Positions 1 to 11,644 of a DNA stretch of 64,000 bases are shown piece after piece; within the stretch, counting starts at the first letter, position 1; each line of letters opens with the position of its first letter. Source of the DNA: Luzula sylvatica (taxonomy: Eukaryota > Streptophyta > Magnoliopsida > Poales > Juncaceae). The stretch lies in NCBI GenBank assembly GCA_946800325.1, contig OX326961.1:6054655-6118654 (forward strand). The letters are read 5' to 3'. The notes under the pieces are model-generated. The model was not told the DNA's origin. It saw nothing but the letters and a program-made list of their open reading frames with translations, and ran no database searches. The position numbers and the translations under genes are program-made.

Positions 1-301
1 CCCAGAGGAGCGGAAAGAGAGAAACGACACACGGACCAGGGGAGCACTCGGTTGGGAGTTGCGACTCTCGACGGATCGACGTTGAGAAGCTTCGTCTTGG
101 ACGAGGAGGCGTTTGTTTGCGGCGTTGGATTTCAGCGGCGATGGATTGTGGTCGCTTTGTGAGCTTCCCAGGGTGCTCGGGACTTTACAGCTCCTGGAGT
201 CTCATTTCAGCCCTGAGTTCTATCGTTTCCAGCTGAAATGTTTGGTTTGTGTGATTCGATCTTCCAACAGTTCGATACTGATCGCAGGGCTCTCTTGACA
301 G
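1..301 (+). other. Putative leader and first exon of an unidentified gene
   Basis: This is one of the few balanced-composition stretches at the left edge. A leader-like segment precedes an ATG at 238-240 that opens a frame beginning MFGLCDSIFQQFDTD and running to a possible splice donor at about 301 (ACAG followed by GTTTGA). A second ATG at 113 opens another frame through the same bases, so the start is undecided. DNA after 302 is AT-rich and intron-like. No protein family is recognised. It could equally be a non-coding leader. Confidence 0.3.
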
Positions 302-472
302 GTTTGAATCTTCATATTTTGAGTTTAATTTTTGCATTACACCTCAACTGATGGCAAATTTTGTGTTAATTATTGTAATTCATTCTATTCGGTCTTAATT
401 GAGAATCAATTTAGCTTCATAAAGTTCTAATTAATTAGGTTATTAGTATTCATTGTGATAACAGAAATTAAT

Positions 473-1010
473 TTATGGATGGAATGAAGAGGATAATGCT
501 AAGAATTTATAGACCTCGAGATCCAGTGTATTATGAAGCGAGCTTTCTTCATCCTCCTCTACCAACATTTGAACTGGAGAGTATCCTCTGCTATTACTGC
601 TTTCTGGATTCGTTAGTGCCGCTGGATTCGCTATTTTTTTGAGGTTCGATCTCATCTCGATTCATACTTTTTAGGGCATTGACGACTTTAATTATTTGTT
701 TGTAGTTTTTGTTTATAATTATTTCATTTTAAAAGTTTGTTTTCGGTGTACTTAATTTCTTCTATGATGGACATATTCTTTTTTCTCGGTAGTATGGCGA
801 GATTTGTTCGAGGATTAATTATTAAGCCGCTGATGTGTCGTTCAATATGAGCCGAAAAGCAAAGCTGTAGAATGAAAGCCTCGACGACATGGAGTTTCGT
901 TGCGGTGTTTGCAAAGTTGTTTGTTCTGCTGTTGGCTCCTGCTGGATTCGTTGGTCTCGCTCGAGTTGATCTTTTGTCAAGGTGGGATCTCATCTCAATG
1001 AGTAAATCAC
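473..1010. repeat. Two diverged copies of a leader-like segment
   Basis: Two stretches, about 473-660 and 812-1000, end alike: both carry TGGATTCGTT, then a CGCT-containing stretch, then GATCTCATCTC. They look like old duplicates of one segment about 350 bases apart, in what would be the intron of the gene at the left edge. No reading frame is convincing in either. Confidence 0.3.
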
Positions 1011-1364
1011 ACTTCTAATTTTGTGTGATTAGTAAATGCAATTTTGTGTGATTAGTAAATGCGTTCAAATATAAATTGATTTAAAAAGCAGGGATTAATC
1101 TGTAAAATTGATTTTTTTTTTAATTTAAGCCGATTATTTCAAATCGAGGAACCCTGCGAAATCACTGGTTCGAAAACAAATAAGTGCTTGCAACGGGAGT
1201 TGAGGGTTATCAGACTGATTATGTCGAAGAGTCACTGAGTTCGGCTTCAACTTCAAGTATGATGCTCTAATCTTATATCTACTATTATTTAGTATTTTTT
1301 TTTAATTGCAATTAATAACGGGTGATTAGCTAATTGGTTCAATATACATTTATTTCATCACATC

Positions 1365-1490
1365 ATCAATTCATCATCATGATCATAATCATCACCATGT
1401 GCATGATCATCATAACCATATGCATCATCATCATTATCATCATAATCATATTCATCATCATCATCATCATCATGATAATCATATCCATGA
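1365..1490. repeat. Imperfect (ATC/TCA)n microsatellite
   Basis: Runs of TCATCA interrupted by ATAATC and ATGATC. The open frames across it are repeat-driven and are not genes. Confidence 0.85.
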
Positions 1491-2455
1491 ATTTGCGACA
1501 ACGCCCCTTGATTTTTAAAAAATTCAAAAAGCCTCCATGTAAACTCAGATGTTATCCTTTACCTAGCATGAAAAATCATGATAACTTACTTGCTATTAGC
1601 CAATGACAAAAATAAGAAAATGATCTTATGCAATAATAAGAAAATTGACTTGCTTCCTGACTTGACGATTTTTCTTTCTTCCTATTAGCCAATGACGACT
1701 GATTCGCGAGGCTTACTGCATTGACTTACCGTGTCCTTCCTGCTACATTCACGAGTCTTTGCATTTTGAGATTCTGTTTTTTTCATTGTGGTAATTCATG
1801 TGCAAAATTGAAATGAACCTTGCTTCTGTGATATCGCTGGTTTTATTTGTTTTATATTTAAAATTGAAAAAAAAGCAACAACACTAAATTAAACCTACAA
1901 TGAGGAAAAAAAAGATACATCTTATAAGAAATACATATGCACGTAAAAGATCATACATTCATACTTGAATATTTTAATTTCAAATTGCTTATATGATTTA
2001 TGACAAGTGCTCTCCCGTTGGAAAACATTGTGTCGTTATTTTTTTTCATTTGTCGATATCCTTTATGCTTCACTGGTGTAAGCAAGTACAAATCCGGCTC
2101 GATCAAATTACAACAACAATAATAACGACAAAACAATAGTTCACTCATCAATTTAGAGATAAACAATTCACTCATTGATGTACTTTTATCGTATTGTTGT
2201 TGTGGTTCATATTATTTTATATTTTGTTCATTTTTGAAAATTTATCACGTTGAACGATCAAACTAGCATCTACCAAAGCTTTTCATTCGCATAATTATAG
2301 CCCACAAGATGAAATGTCTGACCAAGCTCTCTTTTCACATCATTGTCCATTTTTTTTGCACCATTATACTTCATGGTGTACATAATGAGATAATAATCAA
2401 TGACACCAGACAATGCACTTATGTGACGTCACGTGGGATTTTTGATCTGAATCAA
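1491..2455. other. No gene recognised
   Basis: AT-rich DNA with scattered stop codons in all frames. Nothing beyond short homopolymers was seen. Confidence 0.5.
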
Positions 2456-2459
2456 AGAC

Positions 2460-3215
2460 GAATTGTGAATTGCAAAATAAAACATGAAAAATAATTAAGA
2501 CTAAAAATACAAGATAGAAACACGAATACTAATACAAATACGAAAAAAAAAATCCAAAATATGAAATACGAAAATATGAAAATATGAATATGACTACAAG
2601 TATGAGCATGAGTACAAGCATGACTATCAACACGAATACGAAAATAATTATGAATCATATTTTCTTCATTTTGCCGATGATGTATAAAATAATAAATAAA
2701 TTTTAAAGCAAACACCGTTTGAATTGTTCAAGAAAGCTCTTGAACAATTCAGTCGATTCTTGCTTTCAAATTTATAAAAATTGTCATTTACTAAGACAAA
2801 TGCGTTGTCTTTACACATGTCATGTCCATATAAAAGTATAATACAAATATAAATACAAACATGATTACAAATAGAAGCACGATTATGAATTACGAATCAG
2901 ACGAAAAATTATGAATTACGAGTGACGAGTTACGCATTACAAAATTTGAAATCCACAATTCAAAAACCCAAAATAATAAATACAAAATATGAAATATGAG
3001 TACATATCCAAATACAAAATTTGAAAAAAGAGTACGAAATACAAATATGAAATATGAATACGAATGCTAATACTAACACGAATATGGATACATATGAATA
3101 TGATTATGGATTACGAATTATCAGTTGTGAATTACGAACTGCCAACAACAACTTACGAATTATGAAATCTGAAAATCGAAATCCGAAATATGAAATATGA
3201 AAATATGAAAATACA

Positions 3216-3295
<80 letters not shown>

Positions 3296-3750
3296 CGAAT
3301 ACGAGTACGACTACGACCAACGATACTCATATGAATACAAAGAAAACTATGAATACAAAAACAAATGCGAAAACGAATACAAATATTATTTTCCTGATTT
3401 TATCCATGATGTATACAAAAATGAACAAATTTTAAAGCAAGAGTGGTTTGAATTATTCCAGAAAGCGGGCTCTCGAACAATTCATACAATTCTTGCATTG
3501 AAATTTATAATAACAATGATTTACTGAGGCAAACAAAACACCTTGCATATTTTAAATCCGAAAATCGTAGACCTAAACGTTGTAGCCGAAATGCACCTAA
3601 ATAATAGAGCAACATCATCATCATCATCATCATAAGGTTTGCATCATCATCATAAGGTTTGCATAATTGTGCATAATCGGCGAAACCAAACACACTATTT
3701 CGGACATAGATGGAGTTTCATGCACTTTTGATTTCGTTCTCTCGATTTTG
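2460..3750 (+). repeat. Degenerate repeat array within a Helitron-like 3' region
   Basis: Long runs built from variants of AATACGAA, AATATGAAA and ATTACGAATT. On top lies a larger unit seen at about 2669-2820 and 3394-3560 and partly at 3733-3810: (C/G)ATGATGT, then an A-rich stretch, TTTAAAGCAA, GTTTGAATT and CAAGAAAGC...GAACAATTCA. The reverse complement of 39975-40035, beside another Helitron 3' end, carries the same GTTTGAATTATTCAAGAAA motif, so this array probably belongs to a related Helitron body. Confidence 0.6.
3224..3292. repeat. (TA)n microsatellite
   Basis: About 34 uninterrupted TA dinucleotides inside the degenerate array. Confidence 0.98.
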
Positions 3751-3848
3751 TCGATGATGTTTAAAAAAATAATTTTTTTTTACAGCAATAGCTATTTGAG
3801 TATAATTAACATGCCACAAAAAAATTAATTATTTACATATTCGAGAAC

Positions 3849-3878
3849 ACCCGCGCAATAGCGCGGGGATAGAGCTAG
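3849..3878 (+). mobile_element. Helitron 3' terminus (plus strand)
   Basis: A GC-rich hairpin CCCGCGC-AATA-GCGCGGG is followed by GATAGAG and terminal CTAG at 3875-3878, with T as the next base. This is the standard Helitron 3' end: a subterminal hairpin about 7-11 bases before CTRR, inserted between A and T. The DNA after 3879 matches the reverse complement of 45090-45250, where the same point reads GGAAAA|TATAAATT without a Helitron. That supports the junction and its A|T target. The 5' end was not found. Confidence 0.85.
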
Positions 3879-4036
3879 TATAAATTATTTTAACACCCCT
3901 ATTGAGTATTGAGTATATCTATTTATAACTCATAATCTGAACACCATGAACTCGTGAGGCCTCCCTTTTCTTCTCTATTCTCCCGCCTAATTCATTCTCT
4001 CCCTCAAAGAAACCCCCTCTCTTCTCCTCTTCAATT
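3879..4036 (+). repeat. Promoter/leader segment duplicated in inverted orientation at 45090-45250
   Basis: TATAAATTATTTTAACACC, then CTATTGAGTA, then a CT-rich leader containing CTATTCTCCCGCCTAATTC, match the reverse complement of the 5' exon region near 45.1 kb. The internal order differs: a CATAATCTGAACACC block lies here on the other side of the shared core. After 4036 the two copies part, so this copy has lost any coding continuation. Confidence 0.75.
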
Positions 4037-5355
4037 AGTATCCTAAGATATATCAATTAAAATTCAATTACAACTAATTTGTGCCAATTAGAATTCAATT
4101 AGTATCTCAATTAGAATCGAATTAGTGTGGTTAAAAAAATCTGGATCTTTGACAACCACCTCTATTATGGTGTTGTACTGGTACAGTTGGTACTTGGTAC
4201 AAGAATCCAATTGGACTTGCAGGTTAAATGAAATTTGTAATAATGACACGTATGAAATATACTTGTAGGTTAAGTAAAATCTGTAAAAATTCAATTGTTA
4301 TTATATTTGCAGACTTAGATGATCTGACTTATGTGTGTAAAGAATCGGCCTATGTAAAAATGGCTCATGAAGTTTGATAAATCATCACTGTATGAAGGAC
4401 AATAAGGATCCATTATATTCATGCTCAAGCATGGTTTATTGAGGCTGTATTAGGTTTATTTCAATTAATTGGGAGCACATTGTGAATCATTGTTCACTTT
4501 CTCTTTTCTTTTTTTGATAATAAATGGAAATTTTTTTGAAAAAAAATAGATGCTTATATATCTAAATTTCAATGGATGCTCAAGATTTGATGATTTTGAA
4601 AACAATGGATGCTCAAGATTTGAATTCTTCTTCTTCTTCTTCTTCGAATTTCATTATTAGATATCAAAATTTGTAATTCTCGGTTGTTTCTAACAACATT
4701 TTGTTTGCATAAGTCTGGTTAATAATTGTGTAATTTTTTTGGAAAGCATCATATTTGTACAATACTCTTTTAAATAACATGATACCTTGACAATTATAAT
4801 AATCCTTCTATATGCAAGAAAAAAAATATATAATTTCAGGCAACTATAATAATCCTTCTATAAGCTTCTGAGATAACTTCCGTTCCACTTCCATCTCCAA
4901 AATTTTCGAAAATCTGCAAATCAATTTTATTCTTGATCCTAATGTTTTATTTGTATTTCAGGTACAAATTAAATATTTTGATTTATCATTTATGGTTAAT
5001 TGATAAATTGTTATATTGATAAATCGTTAATTTTAGAAGCAACTTAATTTGGGCATGTTTTCGAATAACGAAAAAGGAATAGCTAAAAATTAAGAAGATC
5101 TTGAGCAATAAATAAGTATATTGTTTTGGAAATGAGAACATATGATTTAGTTTTTGAAATTCAAACTAAGAAATTTGGAGATGAATTAAAAAAAAAAAAA
5201 TTGAGCAAGTAATTTACTGTGGTGAATATTTCAACTAGCTCTCAAAGGTTGATATTTTTTTTCCACTGTCAAATTTTCATTCTAAGCATTTGTATTTTTA
5301 TTTTTCAAATCTGTTAATATTGTTATTATTATTAAATTTTTTTTTTGGGTTTTAT
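4037..5355. other. No gene recognised; small direct duplications
   Basis: AT-rich DNA. CAATGGATGCTCAAGATTTG occurs at about 4570 and 4603, and ATAATAATCCTTCTATA at about 4795 and 4847. A (TTC)n run lies at 4625-4645. Confidence 0.5.
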
Positions 5356-5357
5356 AA

Positions 5358-5455
5358 GTTATTGTTCGAATGCTGTCAGAGATGGGGAAGCTTTAGAGTA
5401 CATACGAAAAAATAATTTACTGAAGGAGAAATTTCGCAGCGAAGAAATAGTAACA
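5358..5455 (+). pseudogene. Coding-like exon fragment, unknown family
   Basis: In an AT-rich desert, one plus-strand frame reads CSNAVRDGEALEYIRK and continues NNLLKEKFRSEEIV. Its charged, protein-like composition is unlike the surrounding translations. No start codon, domain or good splice site could be assigned. It may be a relic exon or chance. Confidence 0.25.
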
Positions 5456-6112
5456 AATTCTTTTTATCTTGGAATTATGAGTATATATGAAACTTGTTTT
5501 TGATTTGTGATGATTGTTTGCTTTTAGGAATTTCATTTTTTTTATAGCTTACCAGTGAATTATGAGTAAGTTTTCTCTGTGGCCTTCATCGGAAGCCTAA
5601 TTAATATAAAGCCACCTTGGTGGCATCATCCCTACCATCCATACATGTGGATCCCACAACACAGAAGAAAAAAATGATGAAAACGTTAGATCTGCCGTGA
5701 GAATGAATAGAAAGGGAGTTGGTTCATTCTATTTTCCTTTTTAATATAAATATGATGTTCTTTTTGTTACAAGTCCTCGTTTTTTCTAATTTAAAACTAT
5801 TTTTTTAAAAATTATTGTACTGAACAAATTTATATTTACTATACATACACATCATTTAAAATTTAAAATTTATACTTTTTTTACATGCATATCATTTCAA
5901 TTCAAAAAATTTAATTACATCGTGTTGTGTCATACACTATATAAAAGTATTTGATATTTATCGGATATTTATCAGACAATTCATATAACAACTCTAAACA
6001 ATTTATTCAAAATAATAACTAATATCTCTTAAATATTCTATTGATACATTTATAATACTCTTTTACCTAGGATATGCAAATAATTTAGTTTGTTCGGAAC
6101 CGAAACGAACCG

Positions 6113-6351
6113 GTCGAATTTGATTTAATCAATTTTCCGATTTATATAGTTTAGTTTTGTTTTAGTTAAAATCCCCTATTTTTTGGATATTCTAAAAAAA
6201 ATCACGTCCTTTTGAAAACTCCAAAAATCTCGTCGAATTTGATTTAATCAATTTTCCGATTTATATAGTTTAGGTTTAGTTTAGTTAAAATCCCCTATTT
6301 TTTGGACATTCTAAAAAAAATCACGTCCTTTTGAAAACTCCAAAATTCTCC
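6113..6351. repeat. Tandem duplication, 2 copies of 119 bp
   Basis: GTCGAATTTGATTTAATC at 6113 recurs at 6232 and the following bases are nearly identical. Each copy contains AATCCCCTATTTTTTGGA, then TATTCTAAAA (CATTCTAAAA in the second), which resembles the terminal inverted repeat of the element at 6846-7756. A terminus fragment of that family was therefore duplicated. The preceding GAACCGAAACGAACCGGTC looks like a hAT MITE scrap. Confidence 0.85.
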
Positions 6352-6836
6352 TCCACCAAAATTTTAATTTACAGTTATTTTCAAATAAATATTTTAGTAG
6401 CATCTCTAATTTTTAATTACTTTTTAACAAAATATTAAGCAATATTGTTTTTATATATTTTTTTGAAAGCCATCACAATAATATATAATCTACCTTTTAG
6501 ATTATTTTTAATTTTTAATTTATTATAATTTTATTATCACTGTAATTGTTTTTGTTTCAGATTCTCTCCTCCAAAAAATATACACAACTTTTACAATTAA
6601 TAATAAATAGCAAATTACAAAAGGTTATATATGAAAGTAGACAATTATTATTCATGCAGTTTTGACGATGTTTGGGGTCATTCCTGTTATGTCTTTCACT
6701 AGCGTGGATCCGGGACAGTCCACTAAAATTAATGGATGTGAAAGAACCACGTCACAAGGTTTTATAAAAGGTTTCAACTGAAGGTCACGGTGAAAACGAA
6801 CTCGGACGTTCCCATTATATATATACTATTTTATTA
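6352..6836. other. No gene recognised
   Basis: AT-rich DNA. A short balanced stretch at 6660-6810 has no convincing frame. Confidence 0.5.
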
Positions 6837-6845
6837 TTTTATTAA
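6837..6845. repeat. 9-bp target site duplication (left)
   Basis: TTTTATTAA, repeated exactly at 7757-7765 on the other side of the element. Confidence 0.92.
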
Positions 6846-7756
6846 GGGAAATTTTCAAAAAATCACCTATCTTTTTTGGATATTCTAAAAAACTTCCTAT
6901 CTTTTTGGAAACTCCAAAAACCCCCCCTCTACCAAACTTTTATTTTCAATACCCCCCTATGGGATTAAAATGAACTATGAATGGTGTTAAAAAAAATGTT
7001 ATGACCAAAATACCCTTCATTTTACATATTTAGTAATTAAAATAATGTTTTTGTTATTTGTATTAATTTTAAAAAAGTCCTAATTTTTTTTTTTTTTGCT
7101 TATAATAATTTAAAAAAAATAATTGTCATATGCTATATTGATATAATTTTAATATTTCATACATTAATATATTTGACTTTCATAACTTTTTATTAAAAAA
7201 AATGACATAAAATAATAATAAGATGAACAACAATATTAAAAGAACACCTTGCAAATATTTAAAAATTAAAATATCATGAATCTATTAAAAGCATACATAA
7301 AAGAAGAACGAAAATAAAATTAAAATAAATGTTTAAAAAAATATTTTTCTTTCAGTATATTTTCAAGGTGTTTATTTTATTATTATCTGATGTTAGTGTT
7401 TCATGAATAATAAATGAAATATTAAAATTATACAAACACAACATTTAATAAATTTTTTTTTGTGAAATCATTATATGTTAAAAATTATTTATGAATTTTT
7501 TTAAAACTACTAAAATTAATGAAAAAATAACAAAAATATACATATGAAAATAGAAGGGTATTTTGGTCAAAAAAAAAAATTTAACACCATCCATGGTTAG
7601 TTTTAACCCTTATAGGGGGGTATTTGAAAATAAAAATTTGGTAGAGGGATTTTTTTGGAGTTTTCAAAAAGATAGGGTTTTTTTTAGAATATCCAAAAAA
7701 GATAGGATTTTTTTTAGAATATCCAAAAAAGATAGGGGGTTTTTTGAAAATTTCCC
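6846..7756. mobile_element. Mutator-like non-autonomous element with long inverted termini
   Basis: The 911-bp element starts GGGAAATTTTCAAAAAA and ends with the reverse complement. The terminal inverted repeats are about 180 and 210 bp. Both contain TTTTTTGGATATTCTAAAA, CTCTACCAAA, and the pair ATGGTGTTAA and GACCAAAATACCCTTC. The right terminus carries one extra copy of a 32-bp block. The flanks are the identical 9-mer TTTTATTAA (6837-6845 and 7757-7765), the target duplication size of Mutator elements. The AT-rich core has no transposase frame. The frame at 7563-7784 is terminal-repeat sequence. Confidence 0.92.
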
Positions 7757-7765
7757 TTTTATTAA

Positions 7766-8635
7766 TTGTAATTTATATATTTAATATTTAATATTTTTGT
7801 ATGTTATATTTTTTAAAAGAGAGCTTCTATCATACACCCTTTCTAAAAAAAGGTAATTTAGGTATTAAAAATATTAATATGCATTACTTGTTTTAACTCT
7901 CCATTTTCATTAATTATTGTTTTATCCATTCCAATTATTTCCATTTATCTCTCTCATTTATTACTTTGTACTTTGAATTGATTTCTCTCATTAATTTTTT
8001 TTCATGATCAAAGAGTGACAACATATTTTTGTGGGTTCTATATTGAACAGATTTTTCCGACACAAATTTGATCTCATTCAATGAACTTTACAATTCTTAT
8101 AATAATTATTTGATTCAAGTGGCATGTGTTATTTCGTGTCGCTGATTCATTATTGAATTGGGTCTTTCATAATTAAGTAGTTTCTTTTTTGAGATCTTTC
8201 GATAATCATTTTGATTTTATAGTATGTTAGGGTTATTTGATTTTGTAGTATGTTAGGGTTAGACTTTTATTTGATTTGGTGTCCAGAAAGCAATTTTTTT
8301 TTGCATCACATTTGTGGGTCGATCAGACCCGAATTATGCTGAACTTGCATTTTTTTTTGCTTCTTTGGAAAAAAGTAAAAAAAATTACTCCTATTTCACT
8401 ATCAAGTCGTTTTGCCTCAATTTTTCATAAATACCCTTGCAAGTCATCCAATTAGTCCCAATAGAAAAAACACCATTTTATAAGCTTTTTTTTATAAAAC
8501 TAGTATCATTTTTCACAGTATCTTCAATTTGTATTTTTTTTGCAACAAACTTAAAACTTCCCGAATTGTTTACTACCCTAACCATCAAAATCCCAAGATA
8601 ATGCTGACATTTATATATATATACACACTTAAAAA
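7766..8635. other. No gene recognised
   Basis: AT-rich DNA. A short repeat with TATGTTAGGGTT lies at about 8223 and 8252. Confidence 0.5.
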
Positions 8636-8639
8636 TTTA

Positions 8640-9140
8640 TCACTCGAGAAGGAGAAGGGAGATGATTTATGTGACTGAATGACGCATTATGTTGCCTCTT
8701 GACCGTGTCCAAAAATCAAAAATTAAAAATTACACATAAGCTCGATCCACACGAGTACACTGAATATGGAAACATCTTGGTAGAAGTTCAACCAATTCAA
8801 ATTTAGAGAGAGAGAACAGTACAAAGAAGGCGATGAAAATGAGCCCAAAGTTTGCGATCGAACTTCTGGATTACTGGACCTCAAGCAAGCTCTTGTTGTT
8901 GCTTTTTCGTTTAGGGTTTAGGGTTTCCAATAGCTTGGAAGAGGCGATCTCTACGAGAGTTGGGGACAGATGACCGGGAAGAAATAGAATATACCAACAT
9001 AAACCAGTGACGATGAAAAGTATGAACACACACAGTCAGAGAAGAGAGAGAGAAGTGGATGCGTAATAATGGAGAGGCAGAACTAGAAGAGGGAGTTGGA
9101 GAGGGTTACGGAGGGGCAAGGGGAGAGAGTAACTCATGGC
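8640..9140 (-). promoter_or_regulatory. Leader/promoter-like region with telo-box
   Basis: A higher-GC patch. Read on the minus strand it has CT-rich leader character (CTCTCTCTCTTCTCTGAC) and, at about 8920-8940, AAACCCTAAACCCTAAACG. This is a telo-box type motif common near transcription starts of plant ribosomal and growth genes. No start codon with a usable frame follows. Two repeats are too few for telomere DNA. It may be an orphan 5' region. Confidence 0.3.
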
Positions 9141-9532
9141 TGCAAATTTACTTATTTATCCTTTCAAGCTGTACGGTAAAGAAAATGATTTAATTATGAC
9201 CTTCAGATTCACCTCCAACTTTTCATCGTAGCCCTACATTTACAAAAAGGTGCAGAGTAAGATAAAAGAGGTGTATGACAGAATTTTCCAAAATTATGGG
9301 TATTACTCAGTAATTTAAATTTAAATTATATATTTATTTTTCAAATACATTTATTGATTTATTATTAGTATTCGACAAGTATTCGAAAATATATGACATG
9401 TGTTATTTTCAAATAAAATATTCGACAAATATTTGAAAGTATTTGGGAAAATACCGTATTTTAAATAAAATAAATAGGGGCTCATATGAAATATTTGACA
9501 TATATTTGATTTAAATTACTTAATAACCAATG

Positions 9533-9563
<31 letters not shown>

Positions 9564-10480
9564 TTAATTTAATAACCAATGTTTAAAAACACCAAAGTAG
9601 GAGCTTATGTGAAAAATGCATTGTACTTGATGAAGTCCTAACTCTTTTTTCCTCTTTAAGCATGTAAAATACATTATTTTTACAATTAAATTTCAAAATA
9701 GATATATAATTGATTTAAGTTATTTAATAAAAATATTTAAAATAATACAAATTAGGGGCTTGTATGAAAAATACATCATGCTTTATCAAGTTTCAGCTTT
9801 TTTTTTTTCTAATCTTTAAACATAACTTCTATCAAATTTATTTTTGGAGCTTATGAAATAATGAAACACATTAATCAATGAAAAGATTTCACAAAAGGCT
9901 TTCTTTGTGGAGAACCCACTCGTGAATTATGGCTGAGATATAACCAAAATCACATTGAAAATTAATATGTTAAAAATAAAAATAATATATGAATAATAAA
10001 AATAATACATAGAGACATAATACAATTCAATAACAGTGAAATGAGCTATTAAACGTGCAAATTATATAATTCACATTGAAAATTATTTATTATCATATAA
10101 AAAGTTATTTAGTTCAACCACATTGCAATGTTAAAAACATTTTTTTGAACGAAATAGGGAGGGTTCGGGTGGCCCCTCATTTGTGTTTTTCATTAATATT
10201 CCGCAATGTTTTTTTACAAGACAAAGCTAATACTAATGACCATATTAAAAAAATAAAATCTATCTAATTTTTATATTTTGTACAATTCAAAACTCATTAT
10301 ATCTGACTGAAAAATGGGAAAAAAAATTTGTTGGTAAAAGAAACCCAAGTTAGCCCAAGTCTTTTTGCGGGTTCCTTTGGACCGAGTCTTTTGGTTGAGA
10401 TACATCATATATCACTCTTATCCTCGGTGCATGTATTTATTTTTTCTTTTTAATGGGAGAATAGGTCATTATAATTGATT
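9141..10480. other. No gene recognised; poly(T) run
   Basis: AT-rich. A run of about 29 T at 9532-9560 is flanked on both sides by TTAATAACCAATGTTT, so that segment is duplicated around the homopolymer. Confidence 0.6.
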
Positions 10481-10486
10481 GTAGGC

Positions 10487-10972
10487 TATGTTACGTGGAT
10501 ACTCAAAAAATGTAAAAGTATCATGACGCGTATCCGATACAAATATGGGTGCGATACGGTTCGGATACGTATCGGATAAGCCATGTGGCGTATCCGAATA
10601 TTTTAATATTTATCTTTTTCGGATATGGCAGAATACAGTTGGGGATACGCCCAGGATACGGCTAAAATACTCCATTTATGATACTTCGGCCCATTATATA
10701 TTTTGGCCCATAATATTTTTAAACAAATTATATGAGATACTTCTAAGATACTTCTAGATTAGTTCTAAAATGTTTCTAAAACAAACCAATGATAATTTTA
10801 TGATACTTGTATTATTTGGTTGATATTATTTATTATCATAATATTCAATTTAAAAATATTATTAATTTATTAATTATATATAATATAAATATATTAAAGA
10901 AATAATTATATAGTCGTATCCGTATCCGTAACGCATTGGATACGCTATCCGTATCCGTATTCGCGCAACATA
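10487..10972. mobile_element. MITE-like element rich in CGTATCCG repeats
   Basis: The left end TATGTTACGTGGATAC and the reverse complement of the right end, TATGTTGCGCGAATAC, form 16-bp imperfect inverted termini. Both subterminal zones repeat variants of CGTATCCG. The core is AT-rich and non-coding. No target duplication could be matched, so the superfamily is unassigned; subterminal repeats of this kind fit hAT-like MITEs. Confidence 0.6.
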
Positions 10973-11142
10973 AGTTAAAACGGTTTGATAATATGATATG
11001 TATATAATATTAACTCAAGTAAAATAATTCACATCAAGAATACTTGGACTGGTCGGTTAGAAAGTACCCGAATGCAGTACATGCTTATGTCGATGTGCGT
11101 CATGGGGCACATGTCTATGTTGGCTTTTCAAGGAACAATTAT

Positions 11143-11557
11143 TTGAACCGTGATATAGTGTTCTCCATATATTATTACATTTACAGCTCTTCAACTCGTC
11201 TTCAAGAAATCTGCAGCTCAGCATGGTCTGATCTCCATCTTGAGAAGCACACTGCACATAGCTCAGCTCTGCATCTTGGCTGAGGATTGTATTTGTGACC
11301 AGCCTAATTATGTTTAGCTCGTCAAGGCTCTCTACCAAGAGCACAATCTTCCTCTCGTCACCGTTCTTAACTCCAAAATGTTGGTGAATGGGCTCGTGGA
11401 AGTTTTTTTTATTTATAGTTCGATTTGAAGTAAATTATGCTTTTTTTTTGTGGGAATATGTAATTTTGTATTTTTGAATGATTCATAGTTATGCACTTGT
11501 GTTTATTCCTGAGGGAAAGGCAAGGAAGGGCTCAAGGCTGTTGGTTGCACTTGTACC
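11143..11557 (+). pseudogene. Pseudogene of 40S ribosomal protein eS12 (RPS12)
   Basis: eS12 is a small-subunit ribosomal protein. Part one (about 11177-11400) reads TALQLVFKKSAAQHGL, then AQLCILAEDC, DQPNYV, LVKALYQEHNLPLVTV and, after a frame change, GEWARG. These match the family pattern around LAEDCDQPDYVKLVKAL and LGEWAGLC in order. Part two (11488-11557) carries EGKARK and, in a shifted frame, VGCTCT. Defects: a 6-base insertion makes EDC-IC-DQ, an in-frame TAG at 11315-11317 replaces the usual lysine codon, and there are at least two frameshifts. The first about 20 residues and the C-terminus are missing. The ~90-base gap may be a retained intron, which would point to DNA-level copying. 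Family assignment is strong and loss of function is clear. Confidence 0.85.
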
Positions 11558-11644
11558 TTTTTTTATTTTCTAGTTTTAAGCTAAGTACCTTTTTTTATTT
11601 TCTTGTGTTTATTGTGAAACTTTTAGAAAAAGTGAAAAATAGTA

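Noticed and set aside
1334..1606. Isoleucine-rich 90-codon frame
   Set aside because: Product of the ATC microsatellite.
7563..7784. 73-codon frame with repeated ISKKDR
   Set aside because: It is the right terminal inverted repeat of the Mutator-like element.
8920..8940. Interstitial telomere repeat
   Set aside because: Only two TTTAGGG units; better read as a telo-box-type promoter motif.
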